64,000 bases of DNA from Phragmitibacter flavus (GTDB lineage Bacteria; Verrucomicrobiota; Verrucomicrobiia; Verrucomicrobiales; Verrucomicrobiaceae), in assembly GCF_005780165.1 (NCBI RefSeq), contig NZ_VAUV01000002.1, positions 62,001 through 126,000 on the forward strand. Reading direction: 5' to 3'. The notes under the pieces were generated by a model, which was not told where the DNA came from, ran no database searches, and worked only from the letters and a program-made list of their open reading frames with translations. Below, piece by piece: positions 1-8,202 of the stretch (position 1 is the first letter of the stretch; each line of letters opens with the position of its first letter). Both the position numbers and the translations under genes were made by a program.

Positions 1-258
1 CAGGCTGTCGCCGCTGGAGGCGAAAATGGCGCGCTGCGAGGCGTCGTTGGTGACAACGGTGAAGATGACATCGGCTCTGGCGGTGACGTCAGCAAGGGTG
101 GTGGCGTGCTGGCAGCCGAGTTCGGTGGCGAGGGTGCTGGCCCCTTCGGTGTGGGTGTCGAACACGGCGCTGATGGTGTAGCCGCGGTCTTTGAGGCGGC
201 GGGCCATGTTGGCTCCCATGCGGCCAACTCCGACAAATGCGATGGTTTTGCTGCTCAT
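1..258 (-). CDS. NAD-binding 3-hydroxyisobutyrate dehydrogenase-family protein (N-terminal part)
   Basis: Only the first 86 codons are in the window; the gene continues beyond its left edge. The start codon lies at 258-256. The protein begins MSSKTIAFVGVGRMGANMA, a Rossmann NAD(P)-binding motif (GxGxMGxxMA) typical of the beta-hydroxyacid dehydrogenase family (3-hydroxyisobutyrate dehydrogenase, tartronate semialdehyde reductase, glyoxylate reductase). The following segment ADVIFTVVTND matches the next beta strand of that fold. The substrate-specifying C-terminal half is missing, so the reaction cannot be named. It is on the same strand as the MBL hydrolase upstream, 58 bp away, so the two may be co-transcribed. 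Confidence 0.85.
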   Translation of the reverse strand, partial: MSSKTIAFVGVGRMGANMARRLKDRGYTISAVFDTHTEGASTLATELGCQHATTLADVTARADVIFTVVTNDASQRAIFASSGDSL

Positions 259-316
259 GATATTAGGTGAGGAAGGTAGGAAGGGGGTGGTGCGATGGTT
301 TGTCGGTTGAGTCGAG

Positions 317-1129
317 TTACTTGAACTCAGGGTAGAAAGGATTGTGGTTTTTCTCTTCTCCCACGGTGGTCAGCGGACCGTGTCCGGGGCAGAGGATGGT
401 GTGGTCGGGCAGGGTGAAGATTTCGCTGCGGTTGGTGGCGAGGGCTTCGGTGAAGGAGATGGCACCGCCGCCCATGGAGCTGGCGAAGAGGGCATCGCCG
501 ACGATGGCGACCGGATTGGCGAGGCCATGGATGACATAGGTGGTGGCACCGATGCTGTGGCCGGTGGTCTGGCGGGTTTCGATGCGCAATTTGCCGTGGG
601 TGAAGGTCTGGCCGCAGTCGAAAAGCGTGGCGCCCTGCCAGGGTTCTTTGGCGCTGGCGAAGAGAGGCTCGTCGTTTTCGCGCAGGGTGGCGAGGTCGGC
701 GATGTGATCGGGATGAGTATGGGTGAGGTAAACGGCTTTGAGGACGAGATCGCGGTCGGAGAGGAATTTGATCATTGGCTCAGCGGTGGCACCGGAGTCG
801 AAGGCGACGGCTTCGCGGGTGCTGCTGTCCCAAACGATGTAGGCATTGACGGTCATGTCGTCAAAAGGGGTGTTGAACTGGGCGAGGCCGGGAAGTTCGA
901 CGGGGCGCGGGTGCCAGTTCTGGTGTGCCATGGCAAGCAGGGAGGGCGCATGGAGATGGAGGACCGGGCTGACGAGCCTGATGACGGTTTCGTTGATCTC
1001 GCCATCCTTGGTGGCGAGCAGCTGCGGGAGGGCGACGTCGGCTTGCTGGGCGAGGGCTTCGTTGCTGAGACCAAGGCCGCGCTGGGCCTTGTTGATGATG
1101 TCGTTAAAAAGGTCTTCGAGCGGAAGCAT
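317..1129 (-). CDS. MBL-fold metallo-hydrolase (glyoxalase II-like)
   Basis: A 270-residue protein with the metallo-beta-lactamase fold signature THTHPDH at about residues 135-141, followed by metal ligands in TTGHSIG and GDALF and a late CPGHGP motif. This pattern is that of glyoxalase II-like thioesterases and related zinc/iron hydrolases. An N-terminal extension of about 75 residues (LSNEALAQQADVALPQL) resembles a small helical, HTH-like domain; the same fusion occurs in other MBL hydrolases, but its role here is unknown. The start at 1129 was chosen because the upstream extension of the frame (to 1237) is low-complexity and lacks family features. Substrate is not predictable. Confidence 0.85.
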   Translation of the reverse strand: MLPLEDLFNDIINKAQRGLGLSNEALAQQADVALPQLLATKDGEINETVIRLVSPVLHLHAPSLLAMAHQNWHPRPVELPGLAQFNTPFDDMTVNAYIVWDSSTREAVAFDSGATAEPMIKFLSDRDLVLKAVYLTHTHPDHIADLATLRENDEPLFASAKEPWQGATLFDCGQTFTHGKLRIETRQTTGHSIGATTYVIHGLANPVAIVGDALFASSMGGGAISFTEALATNRSEIFTLPDHTILCPGHGPLTTVGEEKNHNPFYPEFK

Positions 1130-1247
1130 GTATGGTGGGGAGAAATAAATGAATGAGTGGGGGAACTGATGAAACTGAAGAGTGTGACGGGGACGAATCT
1201 CCGCCACACTCATGAGTGGATCGGGGCCGGGTGGCACCGCGACCGGT

Positions 1248-1880
1248 CTACTCGACGATGCTCACCTTGGTGATGGTGATGGCTTCCGCAGGCACGTCGC
1301 TGTGAGGGCCCTTGGAGGTGGTCGGAGAGGCAACGATGGCGTCGGTCACTTCGATGCCTTTGGTCACTTTGCCGAAGACCGCGTAGCCCCAGCCGTCAAA
1401 GCTTGGGAAGTCGAGGCTGGCGTTGTCCTTCACGTTGATGAAGAACTGGGTGGTGGCGCTGTGGGGATCGTTGGTGCGGGCCATGGCGATGGTGCCTTTG
1501 GCGTTTTTCAGGCCGTTTTTGGACTCGCACTGAATCGGCTTGTCAGTCGGCTTCTGCTGCATGTCGGGGGTGAACCCGCCGCCTTGAATCATGAATCCTG
1601 GGATGACACGATGGAAGATGGTGCCGTTGTAGTGGCCTTTGTTGACGTAGTTGACGAAATTCTGCACGCTGAGCGGGGCTTTTTCCGCGTCGAGCTCGAG
1701 TTCGAGATTTCCTTTGGATGTTTCGATGATGGCTTTCACAATTCCTTTAACGGGTTGGGTGGTTGTATCGGTTTTTGGTTCTTCCGGTTTGGTTTCCGGC
1801 GTGGGTTCCTGAGCCATGACAGCGCAGGTCATGCTCATGAAGATGGCTGCCAGAGGTGTGAGGAGCGTTTTCTTGGTCAT
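1248..1880 (-). CDS. Exported cyclophilin-type peptidyl-prolyl cis-trans isomerase
   Basis: 210 residues. The N-terminus (MTKKTLLTPLAAIFMSMTCAVMAQ, split here at about residue 24) is a clear signal peptide, so the enzyme should act in the periplasm on proline bonds of folding proteins. The mature part has cyclophilin motifs: VQNFVNYV, FHRVIPGFMIQGG with the catalytic Arg, ARTNDPHSATTQFFIN, and FGKVTKG. A short Pro/Thr/Glu-rich linker separates the signal peptide from the domain. The frame is open to 2039, but the start at 1880 gives a proper signal peptide. The gene is divergent from the exported protein that starts at 1962, leaving about 80 bp for both promoters. Confidence 0.93.
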   Translation of the reverse strand: MTKKTLLTPLAAIFMSMTCAVMAQEPTPETKPEEPKTDTTTQPVKGIVKAIIETSKGNLELELDAEKAPLSVQNFVNYVNKGHYNGTIFHRVIPGFMIQGGGFTPDMQQKPTDKPIQCESKNGLKNAKGTIAMARTNDPHSATTQFFINVKDNASLDFPSFDGWGYAVFGKVTKGIEVTDAIVASPTTSKGPHSDVPAEAITITKVSIVE

Positions 1881-1961
1881 GGAAGAGATTGCAGCACGGA
1901 GTAGGAAGCGACGCAAAGGGAAAAAGACAATGAAACAAAAAACTGTCAGGGGGGTAGGTTG

Positions 1962-3362
1962 ATGGAGATGAAGTGTTTTGATGCAATAAGGTCGGGATTT
2001 TTTTATGTTGATCCGATGAACGATGGCATCATTCAGCATGAAGGGTTGCGGCGGCTGGCATGGCTGACGGTCTTGGTGATCTTTTCAGCTTTTGGTCGGT
2101 TGGTTGCGTCAGTTCCTCCGGCTGCGCAGGCATTGCTGGATGAGCGGAGTGCGGCGATCGGCCGGGTGCATGAGGAATTCGACAAGCAGAAGGCGGATCT
2201 TTTTGACAAGTATGCAGCGGCTTTGGAGCGTGAGGTGGCGAATTACCGGCAGGGTGGCGATTTGCAAAATCTGCTGGCCGTGACGAAAGAGCAGGAGTCG
2301 GCCAGAGAACAGAGGGAGACGACGGATGCCGACGCGCCAGTGCTGGCACCTTATCGAAAGACTTTGGGGGAGACGCTGTCGAAGTATGAGTTGACGGTTG
2401 AGTCGACGGTGAAAGGGATTGATGCCAATACGGTGACCTCTCTGAGCGCTTTGCGCACGCAACTGACGCAGGCGGGGAATGTGGAAGCGGCGGTGGCGGT
2501 GGATGAACAGATCAAGGCGATTGAAGGGGCGGTGGAAGGGGGGAAACCGGAGGCATCGAGTTTACTGGTGGTGGATGGCAAGGTGCCGGACGCTTCCCTG
2601 TTCAAGAGCGAGGATCCTTGGGTGGGAAATTTCACCCTGGAGCCGAAGCGGTATCTGTTGCGTGAGCGGATGGTGCTGGGCAGGCAGGGAAAGAAGGAGG
2701 AACCTCAGCGTTCGTATCCGGGAAAGGTGCTGAGCCCGAAGGGATGCCGTTTTGAGAAAGGGGAGATTTTTATCGACGAGGGATTCTTGAAGGCGGAGGG
2801 GACGCACTTCAAGGACATGGCATTGCGGGTGGATTTAGGAGGGGAGTTCGAGGCTCGGGATTCGCTTTTTGAGGAGACTTCCGTGGGCAAGGGCGGAGCA
2901 TGGTTTGTGGATTATTTTTCCAGCAAGTGGGTTTTCGATAACTGTGTGTTCACCGGATCCTTTGTGCGGGAGTGGAAGGTGGGAAACGTTGGGGTGAAGG
3001 TGAACAACTGCACATTTTACGGGGTGGAGTTTTCAGGCATTGGATACCGGGAGGACGCGGGCGATGAGGTGAAGCGTCCGTGGATGCAGATCACCAACTG
3101 CCTGTTTGTGAACTGCAAAATCCCCGAGAGCTTTTTGTTGGCGACACGGGATTGCATGTTTGTGGACTGCGAGTTTTTGGAAACGGATGGGGAAATGAAG
3201 ATCAAAACGCCGATCAAAACCCGCATTTTTGTGAACCATCGAAAGTCGCTGCCGACGACTGGACCGATGAGAACGGTGGAGGTGGTGGAGCTTCCGCAGG
3301 GCAGGGCCAATGTGGGTGCCTTTTTGAAACACACGCGCACGGGCAAAAGCTTGAGTTTCTGA
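1962..3362 (+). CDS. Secreted protein of unknown function with N-terminal coiled coil
   Basis: About 466 residues. A hydrophobic stretch near residues 34-50 (LAWLTVLVIFSAFGRLVAS) looks like a signal peptide preceded by an unusually long N-terminal region; a start at 2016 would shorten it. The ATG at 1962 has a good ribosome-binding site (AGGGGGG at 1948-1954). Residues about 55-190 are charged and helical and probably form a coiled coil. The C-terminal half is rich in alternating hydrophobic and polar residues with repeats of the type FDNCVFTGSF, VNNCTFYGVEF and TNCLFVNC, which suggests a right-handed beta-helix or pentapeptide-like fold. I do not recognise a named family. Confidence 0.75.
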   Translation: MEMKCFDAIRSGFFYVDPMNDGIIQHEGLRRLAWLTVLVIFSAFGRLVASVPPAAQALLDERSAAIGRVHEEFDKQKADLFDKYAAALEREVANYRQGGDLQNLLAVTKEQESAREQRETTDADAPVLAPYRKTLGETLSKYELTVESTVKGIDANTVTSLSALRTQLTQAGNVEAAVAVDEQIKAIEGAVEGGKPEASSLLVVDGKVPDASLFKSEDPWVGNFTLEPKRYLLRERMVLGRQGKKEEPQRSYPGKVLSPKGCRFEKGEIFIDEGFLKAEGTHFKDMALRVDLGGEFEARDSLFEETSVGKGGAWFVDYFSSKWVFDNCVFTGSFVREWKVGNVGVKVNNCTFYGVEFSGIGYREDAGDEVKRPWMQITNCLFVNCKIPESFLLATRDCMFVDCEFLETDGEMKIKTPIKTRIFVNHRKSLPTTGPMRTVEVVELPQGRANVGAFLKHTRTGKSLSF

Positions 3363-3440
3363 GCAGTCGGGTGGCCGGGGGCATTTTCCCGGTGTCTGGC
3401 ACTTGTGGGACGCGTATTCCTCGTTACGTTCCTTCTGTTC

Positions 3441-4343
3441 ATGGTCCCGAAAATTGATCCCAACCTTCACACCGACAAGAAACCTGACTGGATCCGTGTG
3501 AAGCTGCCACGCGACCCGGTGTTTTGGAGCACCAAAGCGCTGATTTCCGATTTGCGGCTGCACACGGTGTGCGAAGAGGCGCAGTGTCCGAACCGCTGGG
3601 AGTGCTGGAGCCAGGGCACAGCGACGTTCATGATTGCGGGGGACCGCTGCACGCGTGCCTGTGGATTTTGCGCGGTGAAGACGGCGAAACCATTCATGCT
3701 GGAGGCGGATGAACCGCAGCGCGTGGCGGCAGCGGTAAAGAGGATGAAGTTGAATCATATTGTCATCACTGCGGTTGCGCGGGATGACTTGAAGGATGGC
3801 GGGGCAAATCATTTTGCACGGACGATTGAGGCGGTTCGTGAGGTGGCACCGACGATCACGATTGAGATTTTGGTGCCGGACTTCAATGAGAAGGATGATG
3901 CGCTGATTGAGGTGATGAAGGCGCGTCCGCACATTTTTAATCACAACCTCGAAACGGTCGAGCGTCTCACCAAGCTGGTGCGCAGCCGGGCGATGTATCA
4001 TCGCAGTCTGCACGTGTTGAAGCGGGCAAAAGAGATGGCGGTTGAACTGGGCGGCAAGGTGGCGACGAAGAGCGGCCTGATGTTGGGATTGGGTGAGACG
4101 GAGCCGGAGTTGTTTCAAGCGATGGACGATTTGTTGGAGCACGGAGTGACGGTGTTGACCTTGGGGCAGTATTTGCGTCCTTCACCGCAACATTTGCCGG
4201 TGGTGAGCTATGTGACGCCGGAGATGTTTGAGAATTACAAGCAGATCGCGTTGAAAAAAGGTTTCAGGCATGTGGCGAGTGCGCCGCTGGTGCGCAGTTC
4301 GTATCATGCAGCGGATTTTAAGCCGGAGCTGGATCTGGATTGA
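3441..4343 (+). CDS. lipA: Lipoyl synthase
   Basis: 300 residues, the usual LipA length. It inserts two sulfur atoms into octanoyl groups on lipoyl domains. Both iron-sulfur binding sites are visible: the auxiliary-cluster motif C-x4-C-x5-C at residues 44, 49 and 55, and the radical-SAM motif CTRACGFC at 70-77. The C-terminal RSS serine motif that ligates the auxiliary cluster is present (VRSSYHA). The start at 3441 was preferred over an upstream GTG at 3405 because the protein then begins at the family's usual point. No lipB or lipoylated E2 gene is adjacent, so octanoyltransferase must be encoded elsewhere. It converges on cysE, with an inverted-repeat element between them. Confidence 0.97.
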   Translation: MVPKIDPNLHTDKKPDWIRVKLPRDPVFWSTKALISDLRLHTVCEEAQCPNRWECWSQGTATFMIAGDRCTRACGFCAVKTAKPFMLEADEPQRVAAAVKRMKLNHIVITAVARDDLKDGGANHFARTIEAVREVAPTITIEILVPDFNEKDDALIEVMKARPHIFNHNLETVERLTKLVRSRAMYHRSLHVLKRAKEMAVELGGKVATKSGLMLGLGETEPELFQAMDDLLEHGVTVLTLGQYLRPSPQHLPVVSYVTPEMFENYKQIALKKGFRHVASAPLVRSSYHAADFKPELDLD

Positions 4344-4348
4344 GGAGA

Positions 4349-4467
4349 TTTGGAGTGCGCCGCTTGGCGGCGCTTTGGATTCGGGCTGATGACACCGTCG
4401 ATTGGCTGCATACGTGGCGAATTTTTCGTCCGCGCAACCAAAGCGGTGCAGAGCCCCGCACTCCAAA
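4349..4467. repeat. Inverted-repeat element of about 119 bp (MITE/REP-like)
   Basis: The two ends, 4349-4378 and 4438-4467, are 30-bp imperfect inverted repeats; each begins TTTGGAGTGCG when read inward and ends CTTTGG. The 59-bp centre has no evident gene. It lies exactly between the convergent lipA and cysE stop codons, where it may also act as a two-way terminator. A related 30-bp arm lies at 46805-46834 (26 of 30 bases identical to the left arm). This is consistent with a dispersed repeat family; transposition is an inference. Confidence 0.8.
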
Positions 4468-4473
4468 CTTGCA

Positions 4474-5460
4474 CTAAATTTGAAAGGCCCATTCCTCGAA
4501 AGGATCAGCCTTTTGTTTCTTCTTGCCGACGCGCTTGTCTAGGGAGCGGTTGGGCTGTTCGCCGCGGATGACGAGGGTGTCAGGGTCGACGCTTTGCATG
4601 AGGAAAACGTTGGCTCCGATGGTGCTTCGGGCACCAAGGGTGGTGTCCCCGCCGAGGATGGTGCTGTTGGGATACACCGTGACGTCGTCTTCCACATTGG
4701 GGTGACGTTTGATGCCTTTCACGATGTGGCCGTCTTCATCTTTGGTGAAGCTGCGGGCTCCCAGGGTGACGCCGTGGTAGAGTTTGACACGGGTGCCGAT
4801 GACACAGGTTTCGCCGATGACCACGCCGGTGCCGTGGTCGATAAAGAAATGGCTGCCGATCTGAGCGCCGGGGTGGATGTCGATGCCGGTTTTGCTGTGC
4901 GCCCATTCGGTCATCATGCGTGGGATGAGCGGCACGCCCTCGCTGTAAAGAAGATGGGCGAGGCGTTGGATGGCGATGGCCTCGAGGCCGGGATAAGCGA
5001 GAATGATTTCGTCGTAGCTTTTGGCGGCCGGGTCGCCTTCGTAGGCGGCTTGCACGTCGGTTTGCAAGAGCTGACGGACCTCGGGGAAGGAGTTGAAGAA
5101 TTTGCAGCAGACGTCGTCGGCTTTGGCACCGTGATCGCCATTGCCGCCGTTTTGGGCGCGAAGAACGCTGCGCAGTTCGACGCTGAGCCGCTCGCGGATG
5201 CCGGCGACGAGTTCGTTGGTGCGCATGGAGATTTCGGTGGAGGCGACGGCTTCGTAGTCGAAGAATCCGGGAAACAGCAGGCAGAGAAGGTCTTCGCAGA
5301 GGGTGGCGATGCCGATTTTTGAAGGTAGATCCCCGCAGTCGAGGTGATTGATGCCGCCGATATCCCGGTAGGAATCGAGCAGCAGGTTGACGATTTCTTG
5401 CTGTGTTTTTTGCATGGCGGACGGGGCTCTGGCGGGCCCCGGGTTTTGGGTGGGTGGCAT
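4474..5460 (-). CDS. cysE: Serine O-acetyltransferase (EpsC-type)
   Basis: 328 residues. It acetylates L-serine with acetyl-CoA, giving the carbon skeleton for cysteine. The N-terminal helical region (about 30-190) is followed by left-handed beta-helix hexapeptide repeats: IDIHPGAQIG, HGTGVVIGET, LYHGVTLGARS, RHPNVEDDVTVYPNSTILGG. The EpsC-like form has a long N-terminal domain. Start at 5460 is the first ATG; an alternative ATG at 5415 would remove 15 mostly polar residues and is also plausible, since neither has a clear ribosome-binding site. It complements the sulfate-reduction operon at 23-26 kb. It diverges from the aldolase gene that starts at 5568. Confidence 0.93.
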   Translation of the reverse strand: MPPTQNPGPARAPSAMQKTQQEIVNLLLDSYRDIGGINHLDCGDLPSKIGIATLCEDLLCLLFPGFFDYEAVASTEISMRTNELVAGIRERLSVELRSVLRAQNGGNGDHGAKADDVCCKFFNSFPEVRQLLQTDVQAAYEGDPAAKSYDEIILAYPGLEAIAIQRLAHLLYSEGVPLIPRMMTEWAHSKTGIDIHPGAQIGSHFFIDHGTGVVIGETCVIGTRVKLYHGVTLGARSFTKDEDGHIVKGIKRHPNVEDDVTVYPNSTILGGDTTLGARSTIGANVFLMQSVDPDTLVIRGEQPNRSLDKRVGKKKQKADPFEEWAFQI

Positions 5461-5567
5461 TGTTACATCATTGCGGGGGGCTTGCACGAAAACTTTGATT
5501 GCTTGCACCTGCCGCAAAAGCGTCCATTTTGCCGCCCGTTTTATTCAAACCAAACCTACTTACGAAC

Positions 5568-6530
5568 ATGGCCGATATCGACGTCAGCAAATCCGACAAG
5601 AAAGAAAAGGAGTTTTTCTCCGATGTTCCCCAAGCCGCGCCTGGCTTCTTTTTGAAAGGCTCGCACCAGTATGACTGGGGTCTCAAAAACCGTCTCAGCC
5701 AGGTGTTCAATCCGAAGGACGGCCGCACGGTGATGCTGGCATTTGACCACGGTTATTTCCAGGGTCCAACCACCGGTCTTGAGCGTGTTGACCAGACGAT
5801 TCTCCCTCTTGAGCCTTATGCGGACTGCTTGATGCTGACCCGTGGCATCCAGCGCAGCGTGATTCCTGCCAGCACGCAGAAGGCGATCGCCCTTCGCGCC
5901 AGCGGCGGCACCTCGATGGTCAGCCCATTTGAAGAGTGGGAAGGTGAGATCGACGGCAAGAAAGCCAAGTTCGGTCGTCCTGGGTTTGAGCCGCTTTCCA
6001 ACGAGAGCACCGCTTTGAACATTGAAGAGGCGATCCGTCTCAACGCCAGCATTCTTGCGGTGCAGGTGTTCATCGGTGGGGCTTATGAGCGTCAGTCGTT
6101 GAAGAACCTCACCGACTTGGTGGATGCCGCCAGCCGTTATGGCATTGGGGTGATGGGCGTGACTGCGGTTGGTCGCGCGATGGCCCGCACGCCGCAGTAT
6201 TTCCGTCTTGCGACGCGCATCATGGCTGAGCTGGGTGCCAACGTGGTAAAATGCTACTACACCGACACCGAATTCGAAACCGTGACGAGCTGCTGTCCGG
6301 TGCCGATCGTGATCGCCGGTGGTAAAAAGCTCCCTGAGCTTGAAGCGCTGACGATGTGCTACAATGCCATCCAGCAAGGTGCCAATGGGGTGGACATGGG
6401 CCGTAACATCTTCCAATCGGACGCTCCGATTCCGATGATGCGCGCAGTGCGTGGCGTGGTTCACGAAGGTTTGACCCCTGAGCAGGGCTTCCAGATGTAT
6501 TCCGACTTGAAAGCCGAAGCTGCCAAGTAA
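5568..6530 (+). CDS. LsrF/DhnA-type class I aldolase family protein
   Basis: 320 residues, closely matching the LsrF pattern: LKGSHQYDWGLKNRLSQVF, VMLAFDHGYFQGPTTGLERV, IVIAGGKKLPELEAL, GANGVDMGRNIFQSD. The Schiff-base lysine is probably in VVKCYYTD (about residue 228). In enteric bacteria LsrF is the thiolase that degrades phospho-AI-2; the wider family includes class I fructose-bisphosphate aldolases of the DhnA type. No other lsr genes are present, and the codon use (GGT, CGT, CTT and AAC-rich) resembles a highly expressed gene. A role in central carbon metabolism is therefore at least as likely as AI-2 breakdown. A terminator follows. Confidence 0.88.
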   Translation: MADIDVSKSDKKEKEFFSDVPQAAPGFFLKGSHQYDWGLKNRLSQVFNPKDGRTVMLAFDHGYFQGPTTGLERVDQTILPLEPYADCLMLTRGIQRSVIPASTQKAIALRASGGTSMVSPFEEWEGEIDGKKAKFGRPGFEPLSNESTALNIEEAIRLNASILAVQVFIGGAYERQSLKNLTDLVDAASRYGIGVMGVTAVGRAMARTPQYFRLATRIMAELGANVVKCYYTDTEFETVTSCCPVPIVIAGGKKLPELEALTMCYNAIQQGANGVDMGRNIFQSDAPIPMMRAVRGVVHEGLTPEQGFQMYSDLKAEAAK

Positions 6531-6558
6531 CGGACAGGCATTTGAAGTTTCATTTTTG

Positions 6559-6595
6559 GCCCGTGGGGACGTTGTCCTCGCGGGCTTTAATTTTT
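6559..6595 (+). terminator. Rho-independent terminator after the LsrF-like gene
   Basis: A GC-rich stem (GCCCG..GGGAC / GTCCT..CGGGC) with a GTT loop at about 6559-6584 is followed by a T-rich tract to 6595. It separates the aldolase gene from the four-gene block downstream. Confidence 0.8.
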
Positions 6596-6630
6596 CCCAA
6601 CTAAATATTTTTAACGCCGTGTAAGAAAAA

Positions 6631-6650
6631 TTGAACGCTTTGCGTATTTT
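6631..6650 (+). promoter_or_regulatory. Promoter-like motif, copy 1 of 4
   Basis: TTGAACGCTTTGCGTATTTT stands 66 bp before the start at 6716. The core CTTTGCGTATTT recurs with small changes before the next three genes (8139, 10658, 13648). The copy at 13641 shares the TTG-N3-GCTTTGCG layout. It may be a core promoter or activator site; the role is inferred from recurrence only. Confidence 0.45.
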
Positions 6651-6715
6651 CCCCAAGAGAACCAATCGCCGTTCTCCAATTAATTCCAGCTGCTTAATCC
6701 ATCTCTTTTTTCACC

Positions 6716-8050
6716 ATGAAAATGCATCCGCTTTGCCAGGGAAACCACATCGATCTCAGTGTGGGCCACAGCCGCCGTGAATTCCTTTACACCGGTCTGA
6801 TTGGTGGGATGGGGCTTTCGCTGCCGATGCTGATGAAACTGCAGGCCGAGCAGAAAATTGCCGATGTGCCTTCCGTGGCGGCCAAGGCAGATTCGATCAT
6901 TCATATTTACCTCCCCGGCGGCATTGCGCATCAGGAGAGCTGGGACCCAAAACCCTTTGCATCGGCCGATTATCGCGGACCACTGGGTTCGATCAAAACA
7001 AAAATCCCGGGCGTTGCTTTCAGCGAGCATTTCAAGAAGACGGCGGAGATTGCCGACAAGTTGACGATCATTCGTTCCATGACCCACGGCGAAGCGGCGC
7101 ATGAGCGTGGCACGCACAACATGTTGACCGGATATCGTCCAAGTCCGGCGATCAAGTATCCAAGTTTCGGCAGCGTGGTCTCCCATGAGCTGGGCGTGAA
7201 GAACAGCTTGCCTCCCTATGTCGTGGTTCCCAATATGTTTGCTCCGGAGAATGGCACCGGCTATTTGAGCACGGCTTATGGTCCATTTGCCCTGGGTAGT
7301 GATCCGGCCGCCAGTAATTTCAGTGTTCGCGATCTCGCCTTGCCAAAGGATGTGAGCGAAGCGCGCTTCAATCGCCGTCGCACGCTGTTGGAGTCGGTGG
7401 ACGCCCATTTCAGCTCCGTGGAAAAGTCGGATGCTTTGACGGCCATGGATTCGTTTTATCAAAATGCTTATGGCTTGATCAGTTCGAAAGCGGCTCGTGA
7501 GGCTTTCAATCTTGAGGCCGAGGCAGGCAAACTTCGCGATGAGTATGGCCGCAACCAGGCTGGTCAGCGTTTCCTCATGGCTCGTCGTCTGGTCGAGGCT
7601 GGTGTGCGTTTGGTCACCGTGAATTACGGTGGATGGGATCACCACAGCAACATCAAGGCGGGATTTGCAAGCAATGCTCCTCAGTTCGACATCGCTTTTG
7701 CCCGTTTGATTCGCGATCTGGAAGAGCGTGGCATGCTGGATCGCACCCTGGTGTTGGTCAGTTCGGAATTTGGTCGCACGCCGAAGATCAACAGCACCAA
7801 TGGTCGTGACCACTATCCACGTGTGTTCAGCGTTGCCATGGCTGGTGGCGGGGTGAAGCGCGGTTTGGTTTACGGTTCTTCTGATGCCCTTGGTGGTGAG
7901 CCTGCCGAAAATCCTGTGGGTCCTGAGAGCCTCGCGAAAACCATGTATCATCTTGTTGGCATCAATGCCGAAAAACGTCTGATGGCTGATGGTGGACGTC
8001 CGATCGACATCGTGAATGGCGGTGAGTTGATCAAAGACATTCTTGCCTAA
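6716..8050 (+). CDS. DUF1501 domain-containing exported protein
   Basis: 444 residues. Near the N-terminus (residues 19-40) is a twin-arginine-like signal, SRREFLYTGLIGGMGLSLP, so the protein is probably exported folded. The rest matches DUF1501, a branch of the alkaline phosphatase/sulfatase superfamily: IHIYLPGGIAHQESWDPK, SMTHGEAAHERGTHNMLTG, NYGGWDHHSNI, LVSSEFGRTPKIN, GRDHYPRVFS. The conserved His, Asp and Glu residues of these motifs suggest metal binding. In Planctomycetes and Verrucomicrobia DUF1501 genes sit beside PSD1-type cytochrome genes, as here; their reaction is not established. Confidence 0.92.
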   Translation: MKMHPLCQGNHIDLSVGHSRREFLYTGLIGGMGLSLPMLMKLQAEQKIADVPSVAAKADSIIHIYLPGGIAHQESWDPKPFASADYRGPLGSIKTKIPGVAFSEHFKKTAEIADKLTIIRSMTHGEAAHERGTHNMLTGYRPSPAIKYPSFGSVVSHELGVKNSLPPYVVVPNMFAPENGTGYLSTAYGPFALGSDPAASNFSVRDLALPKDVSEARFNRRRTLLESVDAHFSSVEKSDALTAMDSFYQNAYGLISSKAAREAFNLEAEAGKLRDEYGRNQAGQRFLMARRLVEAGVRLVTVNYGGWDHHSNIKAGFASNAPQFDIAFARLIRDLEERGMLDRTLVLVSSEFGRTPKINSTNGRDHYPRVFSVAMAGGGVKRGLVYGSSDALGGEPAENPVGPESLAKTMYHLVGINAEKRLMADGGRPIDIVNGGELIKDILA

Positions 8051-8111
8051 GGAAGATCAGGGGCAGGCGGTCTGTTTGCTTCAACTGATGTATCTTAATA
8101 TCTCCAACGTC

Positions 8112-8150
8112 CGAGGGCGGTAAGGTTAATCCGCCGCCCTTTGACGTATC
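8112..8150 (+). promoter_or_regulatory. Hairpin plus promoter-like motif, copy 2 of 4
   Basis: A small hairpin (GGCGG at 8116-8120 with CCGCC at 8131-8135) runs directly into CTTTGACGTATC at 8139-8150. The latter matches the motif seen before the other genes of the block. The hairpin lacks a real T-tract, so it is a weak terminator candidate; the motif stands 52 bp before the start at 8203. Confidence 0.35.
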
Positions 8151-8202
8151 TCTAGCCTATTTTGCTCATAGCCCCGTTAGTCGGTCATTCTCTTTTCTCA
8201 TC

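Noticed and set aside
5568-6530. AI-2 quorum-sensing uptake locus
   Set aside because: Only the LsrF-like gene is present; no lsrA, B, C, D, G, K or R.
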